Shown: positions 1 to 12,828 of the stretch, piece by piece | Layout of the letters: each line of letters begins with the position of its first letter | Position numbering within the stretch: position 1 is the stretch's first letter | Origin: Cacajao melanocephalus | Taxonomy: Eukaryota; Chordata; Mammalia; Primates; Pitheciidae | Direction: 5' to 3' | Length of the DNA stretch: 64,000 nt | NCBI GenBank assembly: GCA_963573385.1 | Contig: CAUYLG010017972.1 | Span: 171,425 to 235,424 of the forward strand | Notes under the pieces: generated by a model | Told to the model about the DNA's origin: nothing | The model's database searches: none | The model's input: only the letters and a program-made list of their open reading frames with translations | Translations under genes and position numbers: made by a program

Positions 1-107
1 ACCCATTTATCAGGTTTTTTATTTCTTGTACTGTTAGGCCCTACCGTGTGGGATCAGACAACATGGCTCTAAATTTAGACAATTTTTAAATCTTCTCACA
101 TATATGG

Positions 108-432
108 TTATATTTGTCTTTTTTTTTTTTTTTTTTTTTTTGAGGTAGAGTCTTGCTCTGTTGCCCAGGCTAGAGTGCAGTGGTGCACTTTCCACCTCCT
201 GTGTTCATGCGATTCTTCTGCCTCAGCTCACTGCACCCTCCACCTCTCTTGTTCAAGCGATTCTCCTGCCTCAGGCCCCTGAATAGCTGGGATTACAGGC
301 ACACACCACCACACCAGGCTAATTTTTGTATTTTTAGTAGAGATGGGGTTTTACCTTGTTGGCCAGGATGGTCTCAAACTCCTGACCTTAAGGGATCTGC
401 CTGCCTCAGCCTCCCAAAAATTATATTTGTCT
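108..432 (-). repeat. Alu (minus), 5'-truncated, with target-site duplications
   Basis: T tract from 120, then antisense Alu text up to CCTCCCAAAAA at 420. The first 35-40 bases of Alu are missing. The 12-bp duplication TTATATTTGTCT is present at 108-119 and 421-432. A stretch of about 35 bp (192-226 and 240-274) is duplicated inside the element. Confidence 0.93.
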
Positions 433-454
433 CCTTTTGAGGTAGCCAAGGCAG

Positions 455-580
455 ATGCATTGTTTGCATTTTCAGATTCAGAAATTGGACTCTAGAAGGT
501 TAAGTGACTTTTCCAAGGCCACAAAACTGTGTACAGCAACAGAGCCAAGTCCAGAATTATTTCCACTGTCATACAAATAA
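455..580 (-). repeat. MIR fragment
   Basis: Text such as GGTTAAGTGACTTTTCCAAG followed by AGAGCCAAGTCCAGAATT matches the reverse complement of the MIR core. Confidence 0.6.
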
Positions 581-799
581 TTAGAAACAGTGACAGCAGA
601 TTAAACACCTTAAGCTAATCCATAGGCGAGTGGTAAAAGTACTTACAACATTCAAGTTGAAGTTATGTGCATATCCAGGATAGCTACATAGTTGTGGTGG
701 GTATGTAAGATAAGGTAGTGAAAGTTCCAGGGATGCAGAATTGTGTTTTTAAGAATTTACTTGCTTGTTTTCATATAATTAAGCTGTGGTTTCTATTTA

Positions 800-1345
800 T
801 TTTTGCAACATTAACCTTCCTAAAACACTAGTTTCATCCCATTTCTCCTCTGCTGAAAATCTCTTCTCACTACTCATTCAGGGCTCTCTTAAATTTGTTC
901 ATGCCTTAACTATCCAGTTTTCTTTCTTTTTTTATTTTTCCCCTTCTTCCTTGAAAGAGGCTCTCTGCCTTTAGCTAGGCTGGTTTATTTCTGCTGAGTT
1001 TATACCAGTTATCTCAGCTTCTTAGAATGCCTTCTTCTTTTACCCATCTTTCAAGCGTTATTATTTATTTATTATTTATTATTATTATGTTGTCCACCTG
1101 TTTTCCTCGGTACCTTTCCTCTTCAGGTGGTTGATATTTTGAACTGTTTTAGCACTTTTTGACTCTTCTGTTTTGACACTTAGTTATATCCTTGTATTGG
1201 GTTATTTGTACATGTTCTACTTCTCTTGTCTTTGTTCTTACATGTAAAACAATAAGCTCTAAGCTCTTTAGGACATGAATTATATTTTATGTCTCTCTTA
1301 GCTTTCTTGTGCTTGGCCCTGTTTCCTCAGAGTACATAGAGAGAT
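800..1345 (+). repeat. L2 3'-end remnant
   Basis: Pyrimidine-rich, diverged text with the L2 order: TTTCATCC...CTCCTCTGCTGAAAATC, later AATAAGCTCTAAGCTCTTTA, GACATGAATT and TTGTGCTTGGCCCTG. An AT-rich low-complexity stretch lies at 1059-1089. Family assigned by eye. Confidence 0.5.
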
Positions 1346-1361
1346 AGGATGGTAGCATAGA

Positions 1362-1530
1362 GAGAGTCTGACAGAACTGGTTTCAGATGACTGCTCTGCT
1401 GCAGACTTGCTCTGTGACTTTGAGAAAGACACCTAGCTCTGTTTGAGCTTTGTGAAACAGGGATGATGATACTATCTGTCTGACGGGATTATTGGAAGTG
1501 TTAAGTAAATTCTTGTGTCAGCCTATTCAC
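1362..1530 (+). repeat. MIR
   Basis: Ordered MIR core features in the sense direction: GACTTGCTCTGTGACTTTGA, then GAAACAGGGATGATGATACT and GTTAAGTAAATTC. Confidence 0.6.
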
Positions 1531-1613
1531 TATCATAAACTGTAGAAAAAAATATGTACCAGTGTACAATTTATGTTTCCTAAATGATAGACCTGTTTTA
1601 AAAAAAATTTCAG

Positions 1614-1672
1614 AAATCAGATCATGCAGATATTCTGTACTGTAATACGAAAAGAAGACAAGAACTGAAAAG
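1614..1672 (+). CDS. SWT1: SWT1 coding exon (window exon 1), N-terminal region
   Basis: This 59-nt internal exon is preceded by a T/A-rich tract ending in TTTCAG and followed by the donor AG|GTAAAT. It starts in phase 0 and encodes KSDHADILYCNTKRRQELK plus two bases of the next codon, which complete an Arg with the first base of the exon at 8282. It belongs to the basic, presumably disordered N-terminal part of SWT1 and has no catalytic residue. It is too short to stand out as an open frame and was found from the splice signals and the frame of its neighbour. The preceding exon with the start codon is upstream of the window. Confidence 0.85.
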
Positions 1673-2890
1673 GTAAATTTCTCCTTTTTCTTTTTACTAT
1701 TTTGGTTTAGAATTATGAGACTAAATATTTAGATTTGGAAAATTTTTATTTACTTTAAAGAGTACTGTTTTACATGCAAATATCTCTAGCTATATCATAG
1801 ATTATGATTTTAGAATTATCTTAATATTATTGTAAATTTAAGGAAAATCTGAGTGAAATAAGTTTATGAAAACTATCATGTAAATTACACTCAAATGTAC
1901 ATTTTTATCTCAAATGATTTGATTTTGGCACATGATTATAACATACATAACTTCATTACATATGCTAGTGAGATAAGTTATGAGGCTAATTTAGAAATTT
2001 TGGATAAATCATTTCAGATACTACCCATGAAGTGAATACGTATCTTGCAGAATTAATATGGCTCTAAAACTGTGTTGATTAACCAAAATGTGATTATAGC
2101 TAGAGAACTTGGGGAATGATGATCAGAATATTGGAAATTATTATTCTTTAATTTTTGCACTTTTTGGGTAAAAATTTCAGTGAATTTTGTGGTGCAGGAA
2201 TTACTTGTTGCTAATAGTGGTAAATAAGTATAGAAAGTTACAATGTGTGATAAAACCTGGTGACATCAAGGTTTCTCCAAAAATAGGAAGTTAAGGGAAA
2301 ACAAGTAAGATGGCATTATATGTTATAAATAAAAGTTCTGCTTCCCAAACAATCTCAGTTCGTGTTTGCTAAAAATGAAAAACAAACAAATTCAGCTTGC
2401 CTGTGACTTTTCTTCGGTTTTTCTTCTGAATCATCTCCTGTTTTTTGGTGATACTTTGCTTCTGTGTTATTCTCAAAGCATATTCTTGCACAAATTTTAT
2501 GTTATGTTGACTATCCCTTGCTAGATTTTTTGAACTCTTTTAAGGCCTTTTAGACTGATTTCCTTATTTTTTTTTTTTTATTTTAAGTTCTAAAACACTA
2601 CTTGACCTTAAACAAGTTACCTTTTGTTTAAGGGCACATTTTTAGCCCTTGATCTTATATCCATATGTAAGAGAGTAAAGTATAAAATGTTCTGTAAAAA
2701 TCTTCCTATTAATTCAACTCTAGAGAAGTTTCTGAAATTGGTGTGCAAATAGTGAAAGCTGTAATAGAGATGAAAAATTAGAGGTAATTTTATCATCTGG
2801 AAAGGCAGTTAACATTGCACCGTTACCGTAATTCCTGCTCCATGGTTTAAATACTTAGAAATGTATTAGCAATAAAATATAAGCAAGAAG
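1673..2890. other. SWT1 intron segment without recognised features
   Basis: AT-rich intronic DNA following the exon at 1614-1672. I see no coding exon with matching phase, no RNA gene and no confidently named repeat. Only short A/T runs stand out. Confidence 0.5.
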
Positions 2891-3017
2891 CTGAGCACAG
2901 TGGATCATACCTGTATTCCCAGCACTTTGGAAGGCCAAGGTGGGAGGAAGGCTTGAGGCCAGGAGTTCGAGACCAGCTTGGAAAGTGTAGTAAGACCTCA
3001 TCTCTACACACACAAAA
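2891..3017 (+). repeat. Old Alu, left arm (interrupted element, part 1)
   Basis: CTGAGCACAGTGGATCATAC through CTACACACACAAAA is an Alu left arm, diverged like AluJ. It breaks off in the A-rich centre; the right arm resumes at 5401. The intervening 2.4 kb is an RPL22 retrocopy and a younger Alu. Confidence 0.85.
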
Positions 3018-5104
3018 TTTTTTTTCTATTTTTTTTTAAATTTCAATTTAATTACAAGTTTTAAAATCTGGGACTAGTTTTCTTTTTCTTCTTTTCTTTC
3101 TTTCTTTCTTTTTTTTTTTTTTTAAAACAAATGCTAATTTCAGCCCAGGATTGATTTTTTTCACAACCGAACTAAAAATTACTGCATGGGAACATCAGTG
3201 CAACACACAAGTAAGATTTGTAAACCCAAAGCAAAAACTTTCAGTTGATGATCATGGTAAGGGACATTGCCAAAGAGCTATTGATGCCTCAGTGAAGTTT
3301 GAAAGAAACTGCCTTCGCTGAAGGCAGAGAAGAAATTGCAAGCAATCCTGCTTCAAAGAAATTTGCATAGAAATAATGCTAGAGCCGAGCCGTTATCACA
3401 AGTGAAATTGCAAAGCCTCAGCAGTTCAGGTCAATCCACAAAGCACCAAATGTTAAACTGGAGCCAAGGTAGGATTTGAACATTGAAGTTTTCAGCTATG
3501 TAACTCTCAGAGCATCACAGTTTCGGGTGTGGAAACCAACTGTAGGGAAGCTCTTTTAAAAACATAAATTTTATACACCATAAATTCTAAAACAAGGCAG
3601 ACACTTCTGCATTGTTTGAATTTCTGAAGGGCACCACAAGGCATCAGGGTCTCTTTTATAGTTACTCGATGCAACAATTTTGTCTTCCTAACTTTGGTAG
3701 CCCCCTGTGGTGTTTCTCTAGCCTTGCAGGCACTGAGGCACACCACTGTTTGTAGAACGACTTCTGATGTATAATCCAGTCATGGTCTGAGTAGCATGAA
3801 GCAGCTGTTTCCTGGGCACCTCCTGTCTCTTTGGCATGGGAGGTTTCTCAGTCACTCCTTCTTTGTACCCTCCCCCCCGCCCCCCGCATTCAGGAGAGCC
3901 TCCAGAGCTCTTGGCTTGAAGGGCTGCTAACTCTGGGCCCCACACAGGAGGCCACATGTGGAAGCTCTATTCCTCTAGCTCCCTCTGCTGGAAACCAAAG
4001 TGACAGTTCGTTGCAAAGACATGTAGAAACAGATGACGTATAGATTCATTTTTGTACATATTTACTTAATTTAGAATCTGGGACTTTTTACGGTCATTCT
4101 CCAAACCTTTTATGGTGGATGATGGACTATGCAGCAGTTCTGAAGGAGCACAGTTTCTTTCTATAGGAAGAAAAGGATTTGTATACATAATTGTGTACAT
4201 CAAGATAAATTCATAATGAAAAAATGAAAGTAAGACGAAGGGCCCGGAAACCTGCATTTTATTGACACTGTCATTTTCCCACAGGGAATCTTAGAAAGAC
4301 ATCACCTGTTTTCTTTTAAGTAATTAGAAGAGCCCACTTGTATTCCTGAATCATTTTTTTGAGAAAAGCGCCAGAGAAGATTGATAGTTACACTTTAAAA
4401 AAATAAAACAGTGACTACCTGCAGCCTACATCTCCACACCCTCATCTCCCTGCCCAATGGCCATCGGTTCCCTTAAAGTCACTGTCTCCTTCTATTCTCC
4501 TATTACCATGAGAATTGAAATTTTCAATTAGAAAAAAAAAGTCTAGTTACAAGTGAGTGAGTGGCAGCTCAAATGCAGCCCTTTGACTGTGATTTCTCTT
4601 TTTCTGTTCAATCCATACTGCAGAGATACCAGGATGAACCACCATTTTGGTTCCCAAGTTTTATTCAAGAACTCATATAACATATTTCACATAAATGACT
4701 TTTAATCCTCATCTTCCTCCTCTTGTTTGTCCTAGTTAATTTGGAAGTAACGTAATTTATAGCCCCGTTTGCTGTTAGCAGTTATGCACACACAATCATG
4801 TAGACTTTTCTTCTGCAAATATTTCTTATTTCAAATACCTTTTGAAAAGAGGCATCTCAGAAGTCAAGGTGATCTTGCCCTTGCTCTTTTTCATCACAAC
4901 CCCTCTACTGACATTCCTAGCTTTTCTGTTCACTTTGATCTTCTTTTGCAAAAACTGCTCAAAGTTGACAGCATCCATGATTCCATATTCTATGGGGTGG
5001 GTGCAATCAACAGTGAACTTCAGAACTTGCTGCTTTTTTTTTTGCCCCCCTTTACCACAAGGTTTTTCATGGGCACCGTGGTGGCAGGGGAGGCAGAAAG
5101 GGCA
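3018..5104 (-). pseudogene. RPL22 (pseudogene): RPL22 processed pseudogene
   Basis: The minus strand of 4702-5079 is an intronless, decayed copy of ribosomal protein L22 (large-subunit protein). Recognisable pieces include [45 protein letters not shown] and KRYLK. The start codon is mutated to ACG (5077-5079), a frameshift lies in the A-rich run near 5038, and translation stops just after KRYLK near 4826; a TAA at the normal stop position is still readable at 4702-4704. Sequence below 4702 continues as 3' UTR: the internal AATAAA of the short form (4660-4665 region) is followed by about 1.6 kb more, implying a longer parent transcript. The A tail corresponds to T tracts at 3018-3040 and/or 3089-3123; which one marks the true end is uncertain. 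The copy lies inside an Alu and is not expected to make protein. Confidence 0.88.
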
Positions 5105-5400
5105 TTTTTTTTTTTTTTTTTGAGACAGGGTCTCAATCTGTGCCCAGGCTGGAGTGTAGTGGCCCAATCTCGGCTCACTGCCACCTCCAACACCTGGGCT
5201 CAAGCAATCTTTCCATCTCAGCCTCCTGAGTAGCTGGGACTACAGGTGCATGCCACCATGCCCAGCTAATTTTTGTATTTTTTTTGTAGAGACGGGGTTT
5301 TACCATGTTGCCCAGGCTGGTCTCAAACTCCTGAGCTCAAGTGACCTGCCCACCTCTGCCTCCCAAGACACTGGAATTATGTTAGCCACCACACCCAGCC
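5105..5400 (-). repeat. Alu (minus) at the 5' end of the RPL22 retrocopy
   Basis: T tract at 5105-5122 then full antisense Alu text ending ACACCCAGCC at 5400. It abuts the 5' end of the RPL22 copy on one side and the resumed older Alu on the other. Confidence 0.93.
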
Positions 5401-5581
5401 TACAAAAAGTTTTTTAAAAATTAGCCGAGTGTGGTGGTGGCACATGCCTGTATTCCTACCTACTTGGGAGGCTGAACCTGGAGGATCATCTGAACCCATG
5501 AGTTCCAGGTTGCAGTTTGCTATGATCTTGCCACTGTGCTTCAGCCTGGGTGATAGATTGAGACTCTGTCAAACAAACAAA
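5401..5581 (+). repeat. Old Alu, right arm (interrupted element, part 2)
   Basis: Starts TACAAAAAGTTTTTTAAAAA and continues TTAGCCGAGTGTGGTGG to a AAACAAACAA tail. It continues the left arm at 2891-3017 in the same orientation, so the two are one element split by insertion. Confidence 0.85.
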
Positions 5582-5879
5582 GACGTATATACATTCATGC
5601 GTGCATATATGATGAAAACTCACGTGAGACTCCTATAAAACCTCTATTTATAGTTTGTTCTTACATAATTAATTATTTGAGAAATCACTTTAGTGTCTCT
5701 CTTTTGCTGGGCTATAACCTAACTCAGGGTAAACGCTGTATCTGCTCTGTACTCTACTGGCTCTCAGGTGCCTACCAGAGTGATGACACTGAAAAGGCAC
5801 AGATTTACTGATGTAAATTAATAGATTGTGTTTCATTGACATTTTCCCCCTTTTTTTTCAGACTACAAAGTAATATCTA

Positions 5880-6560
5880 CTTTCATTAAGCAGGAAAATA
5901 TAATTATCACCTCTTGCTATTGCTGTTTCTAACATTTTAGCACATTTCTCTCTGGCCTTTTTACCATTCTTGTTTAAAGTGTTGAGATCATATTATGTGT
6001 ACAGATTTGTATCATGCTTGTTTTTTGCTTTTCAATATGTTTTATGTCACTGAATGCTTTTCATAAACATCCTTTTAAAAAACTGTGCTATTTCATCATA
6101 TGAATGTATCACTTTTTAAAGTCATTTCCAAAATTTTAGCAGTTACTTTGTACCTGATTGTTTTGCTATTATAAGTAATCCTGAATTGAATATCTTTTAA
6201 TATGTTTTTTTCATATCTGATTTTTTCACCTTGGCTATACCAATTCTAAAATGGGAATTTCAGACATAAAAATGACTGTTTTTGGAGTTTCTAATTTATA
6301 TTAAGATTTCTTTGTAGAACTGTTAGGTTATTTTACACTTCCACCAGTGACATGTGAGAGTCCATTTTACCATCCCTTGCCAGTTTCGATAGAAGAAAAT
6401 GGTATGCTCTTGTTATCCTTAGTGTTGGCTATGATTACTAGAGAAGTCAAACTTTTTTCAAATGGTTTTTAGCTATTTTCTTTTATTAAATTTCTGCTTA
6501 TGCCCTATTCTAGAATCTTAGTCCTTTTTGATGAGCTTTTTATCTACTAAGGCTAGTAAG
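5880..6560. repeat. Ancient L1-like 3' remnant
   Basis: Degenerate text resembling mammalian L1M 3' regions (TTGCTATTATAAGTAATCCT, CACTTCCACCAGTGACATGT, TTTTACCATCCCTTGCC). Highly diverged; orientation and family not assigned. Confidence 0.45.
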
Positions 6561-6740
6561 CTTATTAACATTTTATTTAGCTTGAAATTAGTATATCTAA
6601 CAATATTTCCTAGTTCTTTTAACTTCTATTAATTTTTAACATGCTAAAGTTTTAAAGTAAATAGTCACATATTATCAGTGTTTTACTTTGTTATTTCTCC
6701 CACTGTTTTTAAGTTTAGGAGGTTTTCTATTAAGAAATGA

Positions 6741-6876
6741 GGCTAGGCGTAGTGGTTCATGCCTGTAGCCTCAGCACACTGGGGAGGGTAAGATGGGCAG
6801 ATCACTTGAGCCCAGGAGTTTGACCAGCCTAGGGAACATGACAAAACCCTATCTCTACAAAAAAAATACAAAAATT
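6741..6876 (+). repeat. Alu left part, split by a second Alu
   Basis: GGCTAGGCGTAGTGGTTCAT up to ATACAAAAATT at 6876. The right part resumes near 7171 with TTAGCTGGATGTGGTAGTGA after an inserted Alu. Confidence 0.9.
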
Positions 6877-7335
<459 letters not shown>

Positions 7336-7650
7336 AAATCAGATAGGCCCGGTACCGTGGCTCACACCTGTAATCCTAGCACCTTGGGAGGCAGAGGCAA
7401 GTGGATCTCTTGAGCCCAGGAGTTTGAGACCAGCCTGGGCAACATGGCAAAACCTTGTCTCTACAAAAAAATTACAAAAATTAGCTAGGCACAGTGGCAT
7501 GCACTTGTAGTCCTAGTTACGTGGTAGTCTGGGAGGTAGGAGGATTGCTTGAGCCTGGAAGGTTGAAGCTGCAATAAGCCATGTTTGCACCACTGCACTC
7601 TAGCCTAGGCAACAGAATGAGACTCCATCTAAAAAAAAAGAAATCAGACA
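7336..7650 (+). repeat. Alu (plus) with target-site duplication
   Basis: Element body 7346-7640 (GGCCCGGTACCGTGGCTCAC ... CCATCTAAAAAAAAAG), flanked by AAATCAGATA and AAATCAGACA. Confidence 0.92.
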
Positions 7651-7655
7651 GACAG

Positions 7656-7953
<298 letters not shown>

Positions 7954-8281
7954 ATATTCTCTTTTTCCTCACTAGTTTTTAAAGGTTTAATGTAAAGTAC
8001 AAAATTATTATGATAATAATAATTATTTTACACTTAAGTGTTTAATTTATTTGGAATATGTTGTTTGGTACTATTTAAAGTTGTAAGTTATTTTTTCCCA
8101 AATGGCAAACTAATATAACACCATTTAGTGAGTAATCCTTTCCACTTCATTCTTAATGTAGCTATTTCTTACTTTTTATGAAGTTTAGTGTCAGCCTAAT
8201 TTTGTTATTTCTAACTAAAATGATAGAGTGCAACATTATGTGTAATTATAATGTAACCTGGGTTTCTGTGCTGTTTTACAG

Positions 8282-9023
8282 ATTGAATGTAGAAATTGAC
8301 AGTCTCAGAAAGAGACCAAAAATCAGTTCTTCATCCCAAGGACCTGTTAAACTTCAAGAAGCATCATATTCAAATGATAATCGAATTATTTCACAGAGTC
8401 CTTCTTCAAATGGAACTAAAAAAGACAAACGTAAATGTGTAGATTTTAAACCTAAAGATATCAAATTGACAAGTGCTAGGAGCAAGCTTGACCATGAAAT
8501 TAAAAGCCTTAGTATTCCTAAGATTGCCAGTGATGTGAAACCTAAAGCTGAAGGCCAGGCAAGTGAAAATAAGTGGTCTCATTTACTTATTCAGAGAGAG
8601 AAGATGAAAGAACTCAAGAAAGAAAGAAACAATAAATTTAGAGACAATTCTGAAAAATGTATCGTAGAGAAATGGAAGAGAAACCAATTTTCTCAGGATT
8701 ATAATTCCAACAAGATGATTAAGGAACCCTTGGAATCTAGACGACAGATGATCAGTTTCAAAATCCCTATAAAATCCCGTGACACCCTCCAGAAACTTGT
8801 AGAAGAAAATGTCTTCAGTTTAGATTCTAACAAGTCGAAGACTAAGCAGGAAGAAAAACAATACCTGGAAAGCTCCCAGGTTTCATTAAATGTGACTAGG
8901 CAGAAAACTGAACATTTACTTTCAGATTCCACATATAAGGAGACTCTTGATGAGTGGAAACGAAAACATCATTATGACCATCAAGAAAGTAATGATTCAT
9001 GTTCTAGTGAAAACCTAACCCAG
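8282..9023 (+). CDS. SWT1: SWT1 large coding exon (window exon 2), Lys/Ser-rich N-terminal region
   Basis: This 742-nt exon follows the acceptor TTTTACAG and ends at the strong donor CAG|GTAAGG. It carries about a third of the coding sequence in the window. The product is rich in Lys, Ser, Glu and Asn and is predicted to be largely disordered. A basic cluster RKRPK near its start could act in nuclear localisation (inference). Two blocks look conserved: KWSHLLIQREKMKELKKERN, a likely charged helix, and MISFKIPIKSRDTLQKLVEE, a short hydrophobic/basic motif. The open frame extends upstream to an ATG at 8178, but that stretch is intronic because the acceptor at 8280-8281 joins the preceding exon in frame (AAAAG|A). 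The exon is bracketed by Alus of both orientations within about 1 kb. Confidence 0.95.
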
Positions 9024-9096
9024 GTAAGGTGGTAAAAAATGAGGAATATAAAGTTTTAATTTAGAGTTTATTAATATAGTTAAGCTTTTTCTATAA

Positions 9097-9402
<306 letters not shown>

Positions 9403-9664
9403 TTTTTAATTGTTTCTATTACTGATGATAATCATAGATGACTGATTCAAATTTGTTCGTGAAGATACATATTGGTTTCTTTAGTTTACTCTAATTCCAT
9501 TTTTTTTAGGAAGATATTTTGGGAGATACTAAAGATTCATAATAGAAGGGAATGTGTAAAAATGTGGTGAGAAGCAGTTACAGATAGTCCTTTGGAAAAA
9601 GTACTGTATTCTGGAGAACACTCAGGGGACAATATTCTGAATAGTCTTTAAACAGATTAGTTTT

Positions 9665-10330
9665 TTCAGTGTCACTGTGTGCCAGGCACTGCAATAAAAT
9701 AACTTGTAAGAGATAACACAGTCTATTTTCAGGGACTTATTCAAGTGAGGAGAGACACAAGCAATTTCCTTAAATATGAAAGTAAAATACCTATCACTTA
9801 ATAAGAGAATATGCAGCAGGGATTAATATAGCTTTTGTACATCATGGAAGAATTAGTTTAGAAAGGTATACTGGAGGGCCCTGGGTACGGTGGCTCACGC
9901 TTGTTAATCTCAGTATTTTGGGAGGCCCAGGCAAGCATATTGCCTGAGGCCAGGAGTTCAAGACCAGCCTGGGTAACATACTGAGAGGGGTCTCTACAAA
10001 AAAATAAAAATTAGCTGGATGTGATGGCGCAAATCTCTGGTTCCAGCTATTCAGGTGGCTGAGGTGGGAGGATCACTTGAGCCCACGAATTCAAGGTTAT
10101 GGTGAGCTGATCATGCCACTGCACTCCAACGTAGGTGACAGAAGGAACCCTTGTCTCAAAACAAACAAACAAAAAAACACGGTTTACTAGAGGCTGGAGG
10201 GAGTAACGTGATCAGACCTAAAGAATGAGTAGAAGTTAGCTGGAGGTGAAATGAGGTGGAATAGGAGAAGCAGGGATATTTTAGGCAGCGGGAGCTACGT
10301 GAGCAGGGATCTAGGCTTGAAAGCTTGGCG
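9665..10330 (-). repeat. L2 remnant (minus), split by an Alu
   Basis: GTGTGCCAGGCACTGCAATA followed by AGGGACTTATTCAAGTGAGG on the left, and GTAACGTGATCAGACCTAAA with AGTAGAAGTTAGCTGGAGGT on the right, read as the complement of L2 ORF/3' sequence. The two parts flank the Alu at 9878-10180. Confidence 0.5.
9878..10180 (+). repeat. Alu (plus) inserted in L2
   Basis: GGGTACGGTGGCTCACGCTT ... ACAAACAAACAAAAAAAC. Imperfect target duplications GGTATACTGGAGG (9865-9877) and GGTTTACTAGAGG (10181-10193). Confidence 0.93.
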
Positions 10331-11328
10331 TGTCTATTTTGCTTTAATATTATGTAATGTAATTGGCATTTGTGGAAGACTTTGAGAACCTAATCTCTAT
10401 AACTTTGTTTCTATGGCAGATAAAGTTACTTATCTTCATGAGAACTTTTTAGAACTGTGGAATCTCAGAACTTTAGAACTTCATAAATTCTGAAACTTAG
10501 AGACCGCTGATAAACAGGGATGGTTAAGCCTACCTGCTTTTAGGTATTAAGACTATGAATTGCAATGACAAAATATTTCTTAGGAAAAATGGAGGAATTA
10601 TAACTAAGGAAGCCAGAAGAGCATGGGAGTGAGTATTTTTAGCTTAAGTGAACTTAAAGGGGCCCAAAGAGGGCAAGAATTGAGTTTGAATTGACTTTGT
10701 TTTCACTGCTTTCCTAAAGGAAAGAACCTCCAGTTTTTCTTCTTGTGTTACAACCGTTTCTCTAGAGTAGAATGAAAGAAAGGAACTTAAAGTTGCCGGT
10801 ATGTTCAGTGATCATCATTGTGTCATTGCCTGGTTTTCCTATTGTGCTGTACATCTAAGGAATGGTATGAGAGATCTCTGCAGTGCATCTTATAGTTTCA
10901 TTTGGTCTTTGTGTAGAATTACTACACAAACCAAAAGAGGTACATAGCAAGAATATTAAGTTGCAAAAGAAGCAGTTTTTGCCTGGTCACTTTCCACTTA
11001 CTGGAAATCAGACTCTGCAAGTAAATATTGTCCTTATGTTGTGTATATTATCTTCAGCATATTATTGATAGCAGATAATCATCTTAATACCATGTTTGTT
11101 TTTATGTTTTACCCACTAATTCCTCAATAGGTCATTATTATCCTAAAATAATGAGTGTACTCTATGAGGAAAATAATTGTATTTTCTGGATTTAGTAATC
11201 CTGTTATGCTTTCTAAAGAAAAAATGACTTCTTTTGTTTCTTAGGTTTTATAGTTCTTTGATACACAGATCCCTCTCAAATTGAAAACCTCCCCCTCACT
11301 GAAATTAATGTCCTAGATATTTATGGTT
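10331..11328. other. SWT1 intron segment without recognised features
   Basis: About 1 kb of unremarkable intronic DNA. No in-phase exon, RNA gene or confidently named repeat seen. Confidence 0.5.
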
Positions 11329-11618
<290 letters not shown>

Positions 11619-11674
11619 TTAAAAACAGCATCCCATTTAATTCTTAAAAGGCTATGAGGTAGGCATTTATTCCT

Positions 11675-12240
11675 TTATCAAACATCTATTAAAGGTACCT
11701 GTTATGTATCAGGCATTTTCCTAGGTGCTAGGGATTTAGAGATGAGTAAGATGATTTTTAGCCTCAAGAAGTTCCCAAGAAGTCATATTAGTAAGTAAAA
11801 AAATATGATTGTACTATATTGAAGTAAATATCAGAGTTCTAATAATTGGGTGGAATATTAGTATAAATCTCTGGGTGAGTTAAAGAAGGGCTCACTAAAG
11901 TAGTGATTCTAAAGCCTGATCTCAAAGGACATGTGGAGTGAAGAACAGAAGTATTGTCCAGCTAGGGTAGGGGGCCAGTGTGTGTAATGGCACAGAGTTG
12001 TGAAATTGCATGGCAGAAGGTACACGAGCACATAGGTTGTCAGTATCACTAGAGTCAAGATGGGTAGAGAATCTATAGGAAAGGATGTTGGAGAGAAAGC
12101 CAGGGTCTCTAGACAATGAATGATTTTGTATCTCATGGGAAAGACTGGTTTTTATCTTGTATCTTGTAGATGGAAGAGAGACACTGAACCGTAATCAGGG
12201 AAATAATATAATTGTGTTTTCCATTTGGAATCACTTTGGT
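11675..12240 (-). repeat. L2 remnant (minus)
   Basis: TATCAGGCATTTTCCTAGGT and GCTAGGGATTTAGAGATGAG are the complement of the L2 3' end, followed by GGAGTGAAGAACAG... and ATGGCAGAAGGTACACGAGC in L2 order. Confidence 0.55.
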
Positions 12241-12544
12241 AGATAAAACCGTTATTATCTGCGTTATGATACTCCCTTTTGTCATCCTCAGGAAAGGCTT
12301 TATCCCAACCTATGTGTTTAATAAAGGATGGTTGGGGAGGCAGACAGTTAAATGCATTAACTTTTCTGGATTGTTGGGTGTTAGAAACTTCACTGAAGTC
12401 ACTGGAGGTGGCCCGTGGACAGAGAGCAAAGTAATACTACAGTAACCAAAGGAAGAGGATAAAGAGATGTAGAATATCAAAAGCCATAAGAAGTTCTGGT
12501 AATAACCTCTGGCTTGTTTGGCACTTCTTAAAGAGAACTTTAAA

Positions 12545-12715
12545 GATCAGTAAGATTTTTTTTGGTCTTTTTTTTCATTTTTGTGGAGAATGGGGTCTCG
12601 CTGTATTGCCCAGGCAGGTCTCAAACTCCTGGGCTCAAGCTATCCTCCCGCTTCTGCCTCCCTAAGAGCTGGTATTACAGGTGTGAGCCACAGCGCCCAG
12701 CGATCAGTAAGATTT
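12545..12715 (-). repeat. Partial Alu (minus) with perfect target-site duplication
   Basis: About 140 bp of antisense Alu (GGGGTCTCGCTGTATTGCCC ... GAGCCACAGCGCCCAGC) between two copies of GATCAGTAAGATTT (from 12545 and 12702-12715). Only one arm-equivalent is present, resembling a free left monomer or a deleted dimer. Confidence 0.88.
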
Positions 12716-12828
12716 AAAGTTATATGGAGAAGGGATTCTGAATCTCAGGGTCATGGAATAGTAAAGCTGTAATGAGCCTGTGTGTGTGAAGTATGTGTTG
12801 TTATATCATGTAAAGTTTGGTGTTGGGT

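Noticed and set aside
4702..5079. Functional RPL22 gene
   Set aside because: No introns, start codon changed to ACG, frameshift in the A run, early stop, and location inside an Alu.
4769..5233. 154-codon plus-strand open frame
   Set aside because: It is the antisense of the RPL22 retrocopy joined to an antisense Alu.
8178..8281. Upstream ATG of the large SWT1 frame as a translation start
   Set aside because: The acceptor TTTTACAG at 8274-8281 and the perfect phase join to the exon at 1614-1672 show that this part is intron.
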